Source of the DNA: Pontibacillus chungwhensis BH030062
GTDB taxonomy: Bacteria > Bacillota > Bacilli > Bacillales > BH030062
Length of the DNA: 64,000 nt
Direction: 5' to 3'
Assembly: GCF_000770675.1 (NCBI RefSeq)
Contig: NZ_AVBG01000006.1
Location: 161,561 to 225,560 of the forward strand
Shown here piece by piece: positions 26,247 to 35,635 of this stretch. How positions within the stretch are numbered: the stretch's first letter is position 1; every line of letters begins with the position of its first letter. The notes under the pieces were generated by a model. That model had not been told where the DNA came from, did not search any database, and saw nothing but the letters and a program-made list of their open reading frames with translations. Position numbers and translations under genes: made by a program.

Positions 26247-26258
26247 TTTAACGTTAAA
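26247..26258. promoter_or_regulatory. TTTAACGTTAAA palindrome upstream of the betaine-binding gene
   Basis: Perfect 12-bp dyad sharing TTTAACGTT with the gbsA promoter region, 46 bp before the lipoprotein start; probably a GbsR target. Confidence 0.45.
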
Positions 26259-26304
26259 TGTATATAAGATATAGATTTCACAAAGAAAAGGGGAGATGAG
26301 CAAC

Positions 26305-27184
26305 ATGAACAAGTGGACAAAATCATGGAGTATGTTGGTAGCAATCGTGATGATAGCGGTTCTGTCAGCATGTGGGAGCACAGAGGAAGCCGGTGGCGAG
26401 GAGAAAAGTGATAAGAAAATCTCGATCGGCCAAGTGAGCTGGGCTGAAAATATCGCTGTTACGAATATGTGGAAAGTGATCTTAGAGGATAAAGGTTACG
26501 ACGTGAAGCTGACTAATCTGAATATGGGCAGTACGATGGCTGCGTTAAAAAGCGGTGACCTGGATGCCAGCTTAGAGATCTGGTTACCAGTTCAGGATGC
26601 CAATTACTTAGAAAGCTATCAGGATTCTGTGAATTTCTCAGATGCGACTTGGTTTGACAACGCGAAAGTAGGACTTGTCGTTCCAGCCTATATGGAAGAT
26701 GTGAATAGCATCGAAGATTTGAATGAACATAAAGAAAAGTTTGAAGGCAACATCGTCGGCCTTGACCCCCGGCGCAGGAACGATGGAAGTAACGGAACAA
26801 TTGATTAAGGACTATGATCTTAATTATGTCCTTCAATCAAGCTCTGAACCGGCGATGTTAGCTGAAATTGGCGAAGCTGTGAAAGATCAACAAGCAATCG
26901 TGGCCCCTCTCTGGAGTCCGCACTGGATCTTTTCGGAATATGACTTAAAATTCTTAGAAGATCCGAAAAAAGTATATGGCGGAATAGAAAAAATCCACCA
27001 CGCAACACGCCAAGGCTTTGCAGACGATCACCCTCAAGTAAAAGAATGGTTGAAGAACTGGAAGATGAACGACCAGCAAATCGGTGAACTTATTAACGCA
27101 GTAGAGAATAGCGAAGAACCCATTGACGGCGCCCGAAAATGGGTAGAAAACAATCAGGAATTGATTGGTGAATGGGTGAAATAA
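26305..27184 (+). pseudogene. Glycine betaine-binding lipoprotein (OpuAC/ProX type), frameshifted
   Basis: The first part has a lipoprotein signal (lipobox LSAC) and an OpuAC-type domain (ISIGQVSWAENIAVTNMWKV, ending EGNIVGLDP). At a run of five C (26766-26770) the frame is lost; skipping one C restores LDPGAGTMEVTEQLIKDY and a normal C terminus to 27184. The rebuilt protein is about 292 residues, a typical length. This class delivers betaine or choline to an ABC permease, but no opu permease or ATPase gene is in the window. Either a real one-base insertion or a sequencing error in the homopolymer. GGGGAG supports the ATG at 26305. Confidence 0.88.
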
Positions 27185-27193
27185 CGGGACTTG

Positions 27194-27338
27194 GGGACAG
27201 GTACATTGTCCCTTCGCTTCTCTAAATAATACGGGGTTGGTGTCTCCGGTCACAGAAAAAGCAGAACTAATTTAGTTCTGCTTTTTCTAATGCACTATTC
27301 TGTTCAGGCCTGGAGTGGTGGGACAGTAAACCTGTCCC
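27194..27338. repeat. Short composite element: REP - terminator hairpin - REP
   Basis: REP 27194-27212 (plus-type with the CTTCTCTAAATAAT flank), hairpin 27254-27287, inverted REP 27320-27338, between convergent genes. Confidence 0.85.
27254..27287. terminator. Bidirectional terminator inside a REP pair
   Basis: AGAAAAAGCAGAACTAA and TTAGTTCTGCTTTTTCT form a near-perfect stem; near-identical in sequence to the hairpin at 32651-32682. Confidence 0.9.
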
Positions 27339-27366
27339 TCCATCCCACATGTCCCTCCATCCCACA

Positions 27367-28851
27367 TCATGAACGATTGACGACGTTCACAAACGATTGA
27401 ATGGACTCTTCAAGTGTAGAATAATCTTCAACGATTTCATTCACTTTTGTGTTTTGTTCTTCTACACTAGCCAGAACTTCTTCAACACCTGCTGCGGTCT
27501 GTTGGGTAATAGAAGAAACATCATTGATCTGATCACTTGTTTCTTCAGACGATTCGAGTAATTGCTTAATTATTTCATCAACGGCCTGAGTTTGAGCGAC
27601 CACGTTGGTGCCATTTTCTTTAATGGTTTCTAGCACATTTTTAATCTCTGATGAGTTCTGCTGACTTGTAGTAACCGCGACTCTTCCCTCTGTTACTTTC
27701 TCTACTGATCCATTAATATTGACCTGGATTTTCTCTAATATAGAAGCGATTTTAACAGTGGAGGCTTTTGACTCTTCTGCTAGTTTCCTCACTTCATCCG
27801 CTACAACGGCGAAACCTTTACCGTGTTCACCTGCACGGGCGGCTTCAATGGCAGCGTTTAGAGCGAGAAGATTCGTTTGCTCAGAGACATTATTGATGAC
27901 ATTTATGATACCGCTAATTTCATCTGCTTCTTGTTTTAATTGATTCATAGAATCTTCCGCTTGCATCATGATGGAATTTACGTTTTCAATTTCCCCATTT
28001 AAATGATTCATCTGATCAAAAGCTTTTTTCGTGACTTCTACTGATTTCTCGGTATGTTCTTTCATGGAATTTGAACTTACATTTACATCATCGACATTTG
28101 ATTTACTCTGATCCACCAAGCTCGTTATGTCCATTACACCGGCCGCCTGATGTTCAATGGCTGAGGCCATTTCATTAAATGTCTTGGTCACTTCAGAGGA
28201 GACACGCCCTGTTACTTCAATATTACCTTTTAGACGGTCACTAAAGTTACTAAGCGTTTCTAAAGAACCTTGTACTTGCGCAACCATCTCTTCAGCATGC
28301 CGCTTCGCTGACAGAGCTTGCTCTTCATTCACATAAGATTTTACTTGAAGTTTCGTATTCAATCCTGCCTGGAACATCAGAAAAGACGTCACCAACACAA
28401 TGTATAGAATAAGAGAAATCAAGCCCTCTACACCATAATCCGGAAACATAACCGCGCCAAATTGTATATAAAACAATACCGTTAACGCTATTTGCAAGGA
28501 GGATATAACTGCAATTGGTTTCATTAGCTGATAAACGGAAATTACCGCTAAGTTATAATAAACCATTAAGTAAGAAATCATATGTGGGTTGCTCTCAACC
28601 ATAAAATACGTAATTAATGTAAGACTGAACATAACTATATACATCACATACCTAACGCCTATTTCTTTCCAAGTTAAGATTGTCCCTATCGTGGTAAACG
28701 TACCCCCAATTCCCAAGATAATCCCAGCAATGATTAAATCTGCTTGGCTTGTTAAGTTTGTTAAGATACTTAACACAATAGAAAACCATGATAATTTAAT
28801 TATTAATTTGTTGCGATTGTTCAGTAACGCTATTTTTTTATCCTTCTCCAT
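27367..28851 (-). CDS. Methyl-accepting chemotaxis protein with six transmembrane helices
   Basis: A 494-residue receptor. Six hydrophobic segments occupy residues of about 17-165, without a large extracellular domain, followed by a cytoplasmic coiled-coil signalling domain with the conserved hairpin tip [21 protein letters not shown] and EVRKLAEES. It should signal to CheA/CheW; the stimulus is probably sensed within the membrane. No canonical HAMP is evident. Monocistronic, bounded by REP elements. Confidence 0.92.
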   Translation of the reverse strand: MEKDKKIALLNNRNKLIIKLSWFSIVLSILTNLTSQADLIIAGIILGIGGTFTTIGTILTWKEIGVRYVMYIVMFSLTLITYFMVESNPHMISYLMVYYNLAVISVYQLMKPIAVISSLQIALTVLFYIQFGAVMFPDYGVEGLISLILYIVLVTSFLMFQAGLNTKLQVKSYVNEEQALSAKRHAEEMVAQVQGSLETLSNFSDRLKGNIEVTGRVSSEVTKTFNEMASAIEHQAAGVMDITSLVDQSKSNVDDVNVSSNSMKEHTEKSVEVTKKAFDQMNHLNGEIENVNSIMMQAEDSMNQLKQEADEISGIINVINNVSEQTNLLALNAAIEAARAGEHGKGFAVVADEVRKLAEESKASTVKIASILEKIQVNINGSVEKVTEGRVAVTTSQQNSSEIKNVLETIKENGTNVVAQTQAVDEIIKQLLESSEETSDQINDVSSITQQTAAGVEEVLASVEEQNTKVNEIVEDYSTLEESIQSFVNVVNRS

Positions 28852-28961
28852 AAAACTGTCCCTTCTGAAGCAAATTTAGGCAAAATAGCCCATTTCATAA
28901 TATTACTATAATTTTTTAAATTTTTCTTATATTTAGTGTTAAATTTTCATGACGGGGCTTG

Positions 28962-29009
28962 GGGACAGGTCTCTTGTCCCCAGAGACTAAGGGACAGGTA
29001 CATTGTCCC
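28962..29009 (+). repeat. REP family 1, tandem pair
   Basis: Units 28962-28980 (GGGACAGGTCTCTTGTCCC) and 28991-29009 (GGGACAGGTACATTGTCCC) in the same orientation, unusual because most neighbours are inverted. Confidence 0.8.
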
Positions 29010-29037
29010 CACTCCCTCTTCTCAATGCCTATAAAAC

Positions 29038-29085
29038 AAGCCTCTGTCTAGTTGATCAAACGTTTGATCAACTAGACAGAGGCTT
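29038..29085. terminator. Perfect 48-bp palindrome containing TTGATCAAACGTTTGATCAA
   Basis: Each arm is 24 bases (beginning AAGCCTCTGTCTAG) and there is no spacer, so the sequence can form a long RNA hairpin or cruciform. It sits downstream of the 33-aa peptide gene and probably terminates it. Confidence 0.75.
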
Positions 29086-29120
29086 ATGAATAATTTAGAT
29101 TTTTTATATGTTTCTACTAG

Positions 29121-29222
29121 TTAAACAGCCAAACGGATGATCCCTATAATGACTGCCCAGACTGGTACGCTAAGTGCCAGTGCCCACAAAAATCCTTTAA
29201 AGAAATTCCCTTCTTCCTCCAT
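29121..29222 (-). CDS. 33-residue single-span membrane peptide, unknown
   Basis: An ORF of 33 codons starts at the ATG at 29222 with an excellent GGGAGGGGG upstream. The peptide is acidic at its start (MEEEGNFFKGF), then one transmembrane helix (LWALALSVPVWAVIIGIIRLAV). The strong ribosome site and the tight fit to a membrane helix support a real gene. Function is unknown; candidates include a regulator of a membrane enzyme or a stress peptide. It lies between REP clusters and upstream of ldh on the opposite strand. Confidence 0.65.
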   Translation of the reverse strand: MEEEGNFFKGFLWALALSVPVWAVIIGIIRLAV

Positions 29223-29287
29223 TCAAGCTCCCCCTCCCAGACCCTTTTAAAACCATTATGGTCAACAAAAGAGAAACATAAACGGCC

Positions 29288-29340
29288 GGGACACTGTACC
29301 TGTCCCTCCGGCCCACCAACTGGGACAAGGAACCTGTCCC
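29288..29340 (-). repeat. REP family 1, tandem pair
   Basis: Units 29288-29306 (GGGACACTGTACCTGTCCC) and 29322-29340 (GGGACAAGGAACCTGTCCC), both minus-type, upstream of the ldh control region. Confidence 0.8.
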
Positions 29341-29376
29341 CTCATCCCGCCCCAGTTTGTGAACAAACGGTGAACT

Positions 29377-29390
29377 TGTAAGCGCTCTTT
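29377..29390 (+). promoter_or_regulatory. Possible cre (CcpA) site upstream of ldh
   Basis: TGTAAGCGCTCTTT matches the cre consensus TGWAANCGNTNWCA except for the last two bases. B. subtilis ldh-lctP is known to respond to glucose, so the site is reasonable but unproven. Confidence 0.35.
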
Positions 29391-29409
29391 TAGTGTCTTT
29401 TGTTCCTTT

Positions 29410-29427
29410 TTGTGAAAAGTTTCACAT
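29410..29427. promoter_or_regulatory. Rex operator 1 of ldh
   Basis: TTGTGAAAAGTTTCACAT fits the Rex box TTGTGA-N6-TCACA. Rex represses fermentation genes at high NAD+/NADH. The site lies just upstream of the candidate -35. Confidence 0.75.
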
Positions 29428-29433
29428 ATGGTA

Positions 29434-29462
29434 TTGATTCCATAAACAAGAAAGTGCACAAT
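29434..29462 (+). promoter_or_regulatory. Candidate ldh promoter
   Basis: TTGATT (29434-29439), 17-bp spacer, CACAAT (29457-29462), positioned between the two Rex boxes. Confidence 0.5.
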
Positions 29463-29464
29463 AA

Positions 29465-30469
<1,005 letters not shown>

Positions 30470-30490
30470 GTTAGAAAGAGATGATATCCG

Positions 30491-32116
30491 ATGTGGTTAC
30501 AACAGTACGATCCATTTGGAAACGAATTAATCAGTGCATTTATAGCCTTTCTCCCAATCTTGTTTTTCTTTCTCGCTTTAACAAAGTTTAGAATGAAAGG
30601 CATACTCGCTGCCTTTCTTACTCTTTGTTTGAGTGTGGCCGTGTCTGTCCTATTCTTTGATATGCCGCTTGCCCAAGCCCTATCCGCTTCTGCATTAGGC
30701 GTTGCGAAAGGGTTATGGCCAATCGGTTACATCGTTATCATGGCCGTTTGGCTTTACAAAATCGCTGTCCGGACCGGTAAATTCACCGTAATCCGGGCTA
30801 GCATCGCCAATATTTCAGAAGACCAACGCTTACAGCTATTATTAATCGGTTTTAGTTTTAACGCATTCCTTGAAGGGGCTGCCGGCTTCGGCGTACCGAT
30901 TGCGATCAGTGCCGCCTTGCTCGTTGAACTTGGCTTCCGTCCACTGAAAGCTGCCGCCCTATGCTTAATCGCCAATGCCGCATCTGGCGCTTTTGGAGCA
31001 ATCGGAATCCCCGTGATTGTTGGGGCGCAGATGGGCAACTTGGAAACGATGGAACTATCAAGAATGCTCGCCTTCACGCTTCCTATGATTTCTTTTGCCA
31101 TTCCATTTTTACTCGTCTTTATTTTGAATGGTGTGAAGGGAATTAAAGAAACACTTCCAGCTCTCCTTGTCGTAAGCGGAATTTATACAGGGACTCAAGC
31201 TTTCACTATTTTATTCTTAGGACCTGAACTAGCGAACATACTAGCCGCACTTCTTAGCATGGCAGGCCTTGCTCTTTTCTTAAGAAAATGGAAGCCAAAA
31301 ACGATTTATCGTGAAGGCGATGCTCCTGAAACAACACAAATGGAAACCTATTCTCTCAAGGAAATTGTGAAAGCTTGGTCACCGTTCTATATCTTAACCG
31401 CAACGATTACGATCTGGAGCTTACCTGCTTTTAAAGCGTTATTTAGCGAGAACGGATTATTAGAAAACACGACAAAAATGATCCCGATGCCGTTTCTGCA
31501 TGAGACCATCATGAAAGCACCACCGATCTCTCCAGAAACGGTCGCACTAGATGCATTATTCAAATTAGACATCATCTCTGCAACAGGGACCGCGATCCTT
31601 GTAGCTGTACTGCTAACAGGATTATTCAGCTCTGCGATTACGCTACCGCAAGGAATGAACTCTTAAAAACGAACCGTAAAAGAATTATGGGTACCCGTTC
31701 TGACGATCTGCTTTGTCATGGGCTTTGCAAATCTATCAAACTTTGCAGGCCTGAGCTCTACGATTGGATTAGCGCTATCTAAAACAGGCGACCTGTTCCC
31801 ACTCTTCAGCCCAATTCTCGGCTGGCTCGGTGTTTTCATAACAGGTTCTGTTGTTAGTAACAACGCCCTATTCGGTCACCTACAAGTCGTAACAGCTGAA
31901 CAAATTACAGCAAATCCAGCCCTACTGCTCGCAGCCAACACAGCGGGAGGAGTTATGGCAAAACTCATTTCTCCTCAATCTATCGCCATCGCCACTGCTG
32001 CTGTTAAACAAACAGGTAAAGAATCTACTCTGTTCCAAAAGACGCTCTATTATAGCCTTGGCTTACTAGCTGTTGTTTGTGTATGTACGTTTGTACTCTC
32101 TTTGATAGGAATGTGA
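30491..32116 (+). pseudogene. lctP: L-lactate permease (LctP/LldP), interrupted by an in-frame TAA
   Basis: The frame encodes a LctP-type permease: [35 protein letters not shown] and, after the break, [15 protein letters not shown] and [24 protein letters not shown] at 31664-31666 (codon 392) interrupts it, and the same frame continues to 32116, giving a total near 541 codons, the normal family length. The stop falls in a cytoplasmic loop. It is a nonsense mutation, a base error, or a readthrough site. Intact, the protein would exchange lactate made by Ldh with H+. Confidence 0.9.
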
Positions 32117-32127
32117 GCTGGGCCGGG

Positions 32128-32146
32128 GGGACGGGTACCTCGTCCC
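32128..32146 (+). repeat. REP family 1, single unit
   Basis: GGGACGGGTACCTCGTCCC with the TTCGCTTCC flank, directly after the lactate permease stop. Confidence 0.85.
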
Positions 32147-32268
32147 TTCGCTTCCACTGAGCTAGCGATGCGGGTTCTCGTCCTTTTGTCCTAAATATGG
32201 TAGAATATGAGACATGAAAAAAGGAATAAATAGATTAGCTTTCATAATTCACCCAGGAGGAGATTCCG

Positions 32269-32565
32269 ATTCGGTTCCCATTTGATGTATCAACCCATCC
32301 CTACCCAACTATAGAATGTCCACACTGCAGCAGTGAACCAGGAAGAAAAGGAAGAATAAGACGGTACAAACATATCGATGACGGCATTTGCTTTGTTTGC
32401 AAAGGAAAAGGAAAAGTTCGTACAGAAAGAGCGATTCTTGAACAGAATCAATGGATTGAACAAGAAATGAAAACAGATCCCGAAGCAAAAGGACATACAT
32501 TTCACTCCTACAAGAAAAAGTGGTTCCGTGACTTAGAAGAAGAAGCCTCTTTCTTTGTTGATTAG
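32269..32565 (+). CDS. Small zinc-finger-like protein with apparent ATT start
   Basis: A 98-codon frame beginning RFPFDVSTHPYPTIECPHC. CPHC (near 16-19) and CFVC (near 40-43) form a plausible four-Cys zinc site, followed by a basic KGKGKVRTER and a charged helix. There is no ATG, GTG or TTG before the first Cys motif, but ATT at 32269 sits exactly eight bases after a perfect AGGAGG (32255-32260). A 23-codon ORF (ATG at 32214) overlaps its start and could be a leader or a relic of a frameshift. Function unknown. Confidence 0.55.
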   Translation: MRFPFDVSTHPYPTIECPHCSSEPGRKGRIRRYKHIDDGICFVCKGKGKVRTERAILEQNQWIEQEMKTDPEAKGHTFHSYKKKWFRDLEEEASFFVD

Positions 32566-32579
32566 AGGGTAGGGCCAGG

Positions 32580-32719
32580 GGGACAGGTACCTCGTCCCTT
32601 CGTTTCCCTAAATAATAGATTAATAGCCGCAATCATAATTTGATCCATACAAAAAAAGCAGAACATCTAGTTCTGCTTTTTTACTCGTTCGGAGCCAGAC
32701 GGGACAACGTACCTGTCCC
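32580..32719. repeat. Short composite element abutting the RAYT gene
   Basis: REP 32580-32598 (plus-type with CTAAATAAT flank), hairpin 32651-32682, inverted REP 32701-32719. The 3' end of the transposase ORF runs through the right REP and into the hairpin. Confidence 0.85.
32651..32682. terminator. Bidirectional terminator at the RAYT 3' end
   Basis: AAAAAAAGCAGAAC and GTTCTGCTTTTTT arms; the TAG stop of the transposase ORF lies inside the stem. Confidence 0.85.
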
Positions 32720-33488
32720 CCGGTCCCGGCGCACGACCGACTACGCTTTTGGAGATGCCGGTTACTCGTGATATTTGTCTACACGAGACCCCTTCGATGG
32801 ACTTAAGACTTGCTAGAATTCCATTCCGCTTCTTTCGTTCCATTTGCTGGAGCATACTGCTATGCGGGACACCTAGGTTCATCAAGTGTTCTCTTACTTC
32901 ACAATCTTGCACCCTTGTTTTCAGTATGATATCTAGGCACTGATCTTCATTTACCTCTTCCATAAAGTTCTTATAACACTTCAAAGCTGTGATATCATCA
33001 AACGCCAATAAGGCCAGAACTTTTTCCGTATCGACTAAATCAGAACGACGACCGAGATACGCATGAATACTTGTCCATTTACTATCCCACACAGTTCTAA
33101 CAACCGCGGCCTTTAAAGGATTCTGGTGAATATACCTCACTACCGTTAAGAAATAATCCATATCGTTTACACACTCGCTGTTAAAACGTCCCTGGAACAA
33201 GTGTCCACTTCGGTCATACTTAAGATTGTACCAATAAACATAGCTGGAACTGATTCGCTTCAAAGATTGAGAAAAGCTCTCCTCTCCTTCTTCTAATAAA
33301 AGATGCACATGATTGTCCATAATACAGTAGCTATAAAGCTTAAAATGACAAAGTTCCTTATATCGCTTTAGGGTTTGGAGAAACTGCCGTTTGTCTGTTT
33401 CGTCTTCGAAGATCGTTTGTTGGTTGATGCCTCTCAGCATAATATGGTAGATACCCGTACGGCTCTGTTTTCTCGCTTTTCTGGGCAT
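32667..33488 (-). CDS. REP-associated tyrosine transposase (RAYT, Y1_Tnp)
   Basis: A 273-residue single-strand DNA transposase-like protein. The HUH motif is His60-Val-His62 (DNHVHLLL), the catalytic Tyr candidates are in SSYVYWYN (Tyr83-87) and the RAYT-specific GHLFQGRF follows. The C-terminal extension holds a helix-turn-helix-like segment (CRQISRVTGISKSVV). RAYTs are domesticated IS200/IS605 relatives that process REP palindromes. Here the last 20 or so residues (GDRYVVPSGSERVKKQN and preceding) are encoded by a REP unit and terminator, and the same palindrome occurs about 36 times nearby. The ribosome site is 13 bases upstream and lies in a small hairpin. Confidence 0.92.
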   Translation of the reverse strand: MPRKARKQSRTGIYHIMLRGINQQTIFEDETDKRQFLQTLKRYKELCHFKLYSYCIMDNHVHLLLEEGEESFSQSLKRISSSYVYWYNLKYDRSGHLFQGRFNSECVNDMDYFLTVVRYIHQNPLKAAVVRTVWDSKWTSIHAYLGRRSDLVDTEKVLALLAFDDITALKCYKNFMEEVNEDQCLDIILKTRVQDCEVREHLMNLGVPHSSMLQQMERKKRNGILASLKSIEGVSCRQISRVTGISKSVVGRAPGPGDRYVVPSGSERVKKQN

Positions 33489-33500
33489 TTATTTTGGGGG

Positions 33501-33517
33501 ACCTCCTTTCGTGAGGT
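33501..33517 (-). promoter_or_regulatory. Hairpin sequestering the RAYT ribosome site
   Basis: On the minus strand ACCTC-ACGAAAG-GAGGT forms a 5-bp stem that includes the GGAGG ribosome binding site, suggesting low basal translation. Confidence 0.4.
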
Positions 33518-33663
33518 AGATGGGGTGAGAAATGAGGGGTAGCAGAGGGAGTGGTCTCCTTATATTTCTACCTTCAATTTAAAAATCCTTCAAAAAGACA
33601 AAAGGGACTGATCCTCCAACTGTAGATGGGTACCTTCTTCAATCATTTAATTCGAAAATCGAC

Positions 33664-33793
33664 GGGACAATGTACCTGTCCCTCCATCCCGCTCCACACA
33701 AAAACGCAGGCTGAAATTCCAGCCTGCGTTCATAAGCATCCATTATTCTACCACTAATTATTTCGTCTCTCGAAGGGACGACGAACGTGTCCC
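33664..33793. repeat. REP family 1 units flanking a terminator
   Basis: Units 33664-33682 (GGGACAATGTACCTGTCCC) and 33775-33793 (GGGACGACGAACGTGTCCC) around the hairpin at 33703-33730. The second lies inside the 3' end of the glycosyltransferase ORF. Together with 32580-32719 they bracket the RAYT gene. Confidence 0.8.
33703..33730 (-). terminator. Terminator of the glycosylation operon
   Basis: AACGCAGGCTG and CAGCCTGCGTT arms with a 6-nt loop and a T-rich minus-strand tail. Confidence 0.85.
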
Positions 33794-35224
33794 CACGTCC
33801 CGCTTAAACAGCTGTTTCAGTCGTTCTGAAACGAGGTAAATGCCGTAACCTTGTAGCATTATGAGAGCTGGCATGGCAAAGAAGCGGTATCTTGTTTGCA
33901 CTTCAATAATCAAGTGAATCATTGCGTAACCGATCACCAGCAGTACAAAAAGAAGAGATTTCATTGGAATCTCTGAGCGCTTGCTCAACAGCAACTTCAC
34001 ACTGGCTACTACTCCAAACACGAAGAAGAGGGTAAACATGACATTATTAATCTGGTAAAGGAGTGTCTTTAAATTAGGAGCTTCGATGCCTGTTAAGCCC
34101 CAGAAGAAAGACGAATCATGTTCCTCTCCCCACATAATTTGGAATTTATCCTTCATCAATACAAGCACTTCACCTGGATCAGACAGCCTCTCCTCAATCA
34201 GTTCGCGCTGCTTCTGTTCTCGCTCTTCTCCATCTAACGGAGCAAGAATCTCAACATCAGAACCGGAATACGTTCCGTCCGTTTCATGGTTCAGCCCTAA
34301 CACGAACTTCCATAAAGGATCACGGTTTCCAAGCGGATAATCCGTAACTCCTGAAGCCATAAAGGCCTGACTGACAGATAACTGGATGATGAAAAATACA
34401 CCCATAATCCCCGCTAATTTTCCAAAAGCTTTTAGTTTATGGTCTCCTTTTAACAGATATACAACGAAGACATAAATCCCAACGGCTAATAGAACGAAAG
34501 GACCAATTGGACGTATGATGTGACCTAGTGCCAACAATACTCCAATCCCGATCCAACTCCACTTACTTATCTCAAACCGTTCCACCAAAAGATATAATCC
34601 AGCAAAGATTAAGAATGTTGCTAAGTATTGATTCGTCAAGACAGACGTCATGACGATCGATGGAAGATAAATGGCATAAACAGCCCCTGCAATACGACCC
34701 GCCGTTTCGTTAAAGACGGATTTCCCGATTAAGTATACAAGTCCTACCGTCGCGGTACCCAGTACTACATTGATCAACTTAAGGACCATTGTACCCTCGC
34801 CAAAGATCGAGATAATCAAGGATTCATACATGACAAACCCAATCTGATAAACCCATCTTGAAAAGTAAGCGTCATCTGAAAAGGCGAAGTTGCCATTTGA
34901 AGCACTAACCGCTGCATTATATAGCTTCGCAAAGTCCGACAAGAGCGCTGTGTCCACATTCAACACCCAGACAAGTCGGATGATGAAAGCAGAAACAAGC
35001 AAGATGGACACAAAGGCCAGATTAGGAATGGGTAACCTCAAAATGGATACGCCTATAAGTAAAACCACAATCCCTACTACCACTAGAAGAAGCAAGTCCC
35101 TCAATGAATACACATCTTCGATCATCGTGAGATTTGACACGAATCCAAAGGAGAAGAACAAGACTCCTACAAGTAAAATCACAATGACAGAGAAACGCTG
35201 AAAAAGAGATAAGAATGTATTCAT
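33758..35224 (-). CDS. Polytopic GT39/PMT-like glycosyltransferase
   Basis: A 488-residue protein with about twelve hydrophobic segments. The extracytoplasmic motif region after the first helices (ALLSDFAKLYNAAV) and HIIRPIGPFVLL resemble YkcB/ArnT-type GT-C transferases that use polyprenyl-phosphate sugars. It would transfer a sugar outside the membrane to a wall polymer or lipid. The C-terminal tail RDVGTRSSSLRETK is read from a REP unit, so the native end may have been replaced. ATG overlaps the upstream GtrA stop (ATGA). Confidence 0.8.
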   Translation of the reverse strand: MNTFLSLFQRFSVIVILLVGVLFFSFGFVSNLTMIEDVYSLRDLLLLVVVGIVVLLIGVSILRLPIPNLAFVSILLVSAFIIRLVWVLNVDTALLSDFAKLYNAAVSASNGNFAFSDDAYFSRWVYQIGFVMYESLIISIFGEGTMVLKLINVVLGTATVGLVYLIGKSVFNETAGRIAGAVYAIYLPSIVMTSVLTNQYLATFLIFAGLYLLVERFEISKWSWIGIGVLLALGHIIRPIGPFVLLAVGIYVFVVYLLKGDHKLKAFGKLAGIMGVFFIIQLSVSQAFMASGVTDYPLGNRDPLWKFVLGLNHETDGTYSGSDVEILAPLDGEEREQKQRELIEERLSDPGEVLVLMKDKFQIMWGEEHDSSFFWGLTGIEAPNLKTLLYQINNVMFTLFFVFGVVASVKLLLSKRSEIPMKSLLFVLLVIGYAMIHLIIEVQTRYRFFAMPALIMLQGYGIYLVSERLKQLFKRDVGTRSSSLRETK

Positions 35225-35631
35225 GCCCTCACCTCCTCTTTTTTCTCAGCAAAGATCAGGTACTTGCTTGCAAAGTAGTTGAATAGTACTACAATTACAT
35301 TCGCCACGATCTTAGACAATAAGCTGTCCTGACTCATAACTTCGATAAGCAGAATCATCGTCCCAAGATCGACTCCTAATGAAAGGATACGGAAGAAAAT
35401 AAATAAAATAAATTCGCGTGTGCTAGTCCGGGCAGAGGTATCCTTACTCTCGAAGACAAATAGCTTATTCGTGATAAACGCGAACACAACGGCCGCAATC
35501 CAGGCCACAGTCGTCGCTAATTTGTAATCTACACCAAGCCCGCTTTCAAGCCCGGCGTATACAATAATATTAATAAGGGTCGTTAACCCACCAAACACTA
35601 AATACAGGATCATTTCTTTCTTTTTACCCAT
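35221..35631 (-). CDS. GtrA-family flippase-like membrane protein
   Basis: A 136-residue, four-helix GtrA/GtcA protein: YLVFGGLTTLINIIVYAGL, WIAAVVFAFITNKLFVF and the final VLFNYFASKYLIF are typical. GtrA proteins move or hold undecaprenyl-phosphate sugars across the membrane. It lies between a GT2 synthase and a GT-C transferase, completing the three-component glycosylation module known from GtcA/CsbB/YfhO and YkcBC. Confidence 0.88.
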   Translation of the reverse strand: MGKKKEMILYLVFGGLTTLINIIVYAGLESGLGVDYKLATTVAWIAAVVFAFITNKLFVFESKDTSARTSTREFILFIFFRILSLGVDLGTMILLIEVMSQDSLLSKIVANVIVVLFNYFASKYLIFAEKKEEVRA

Positions 35632-35635
35632 AGGA

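Noticed and set aside
32214..32285. 23-codon ORF (MKKGINRLAFIIHPGG...) as an independent gene
   Set aside because: It lacks a clear ribosome site and overlaps the zinc-finger frame; kept only as a possible leader.
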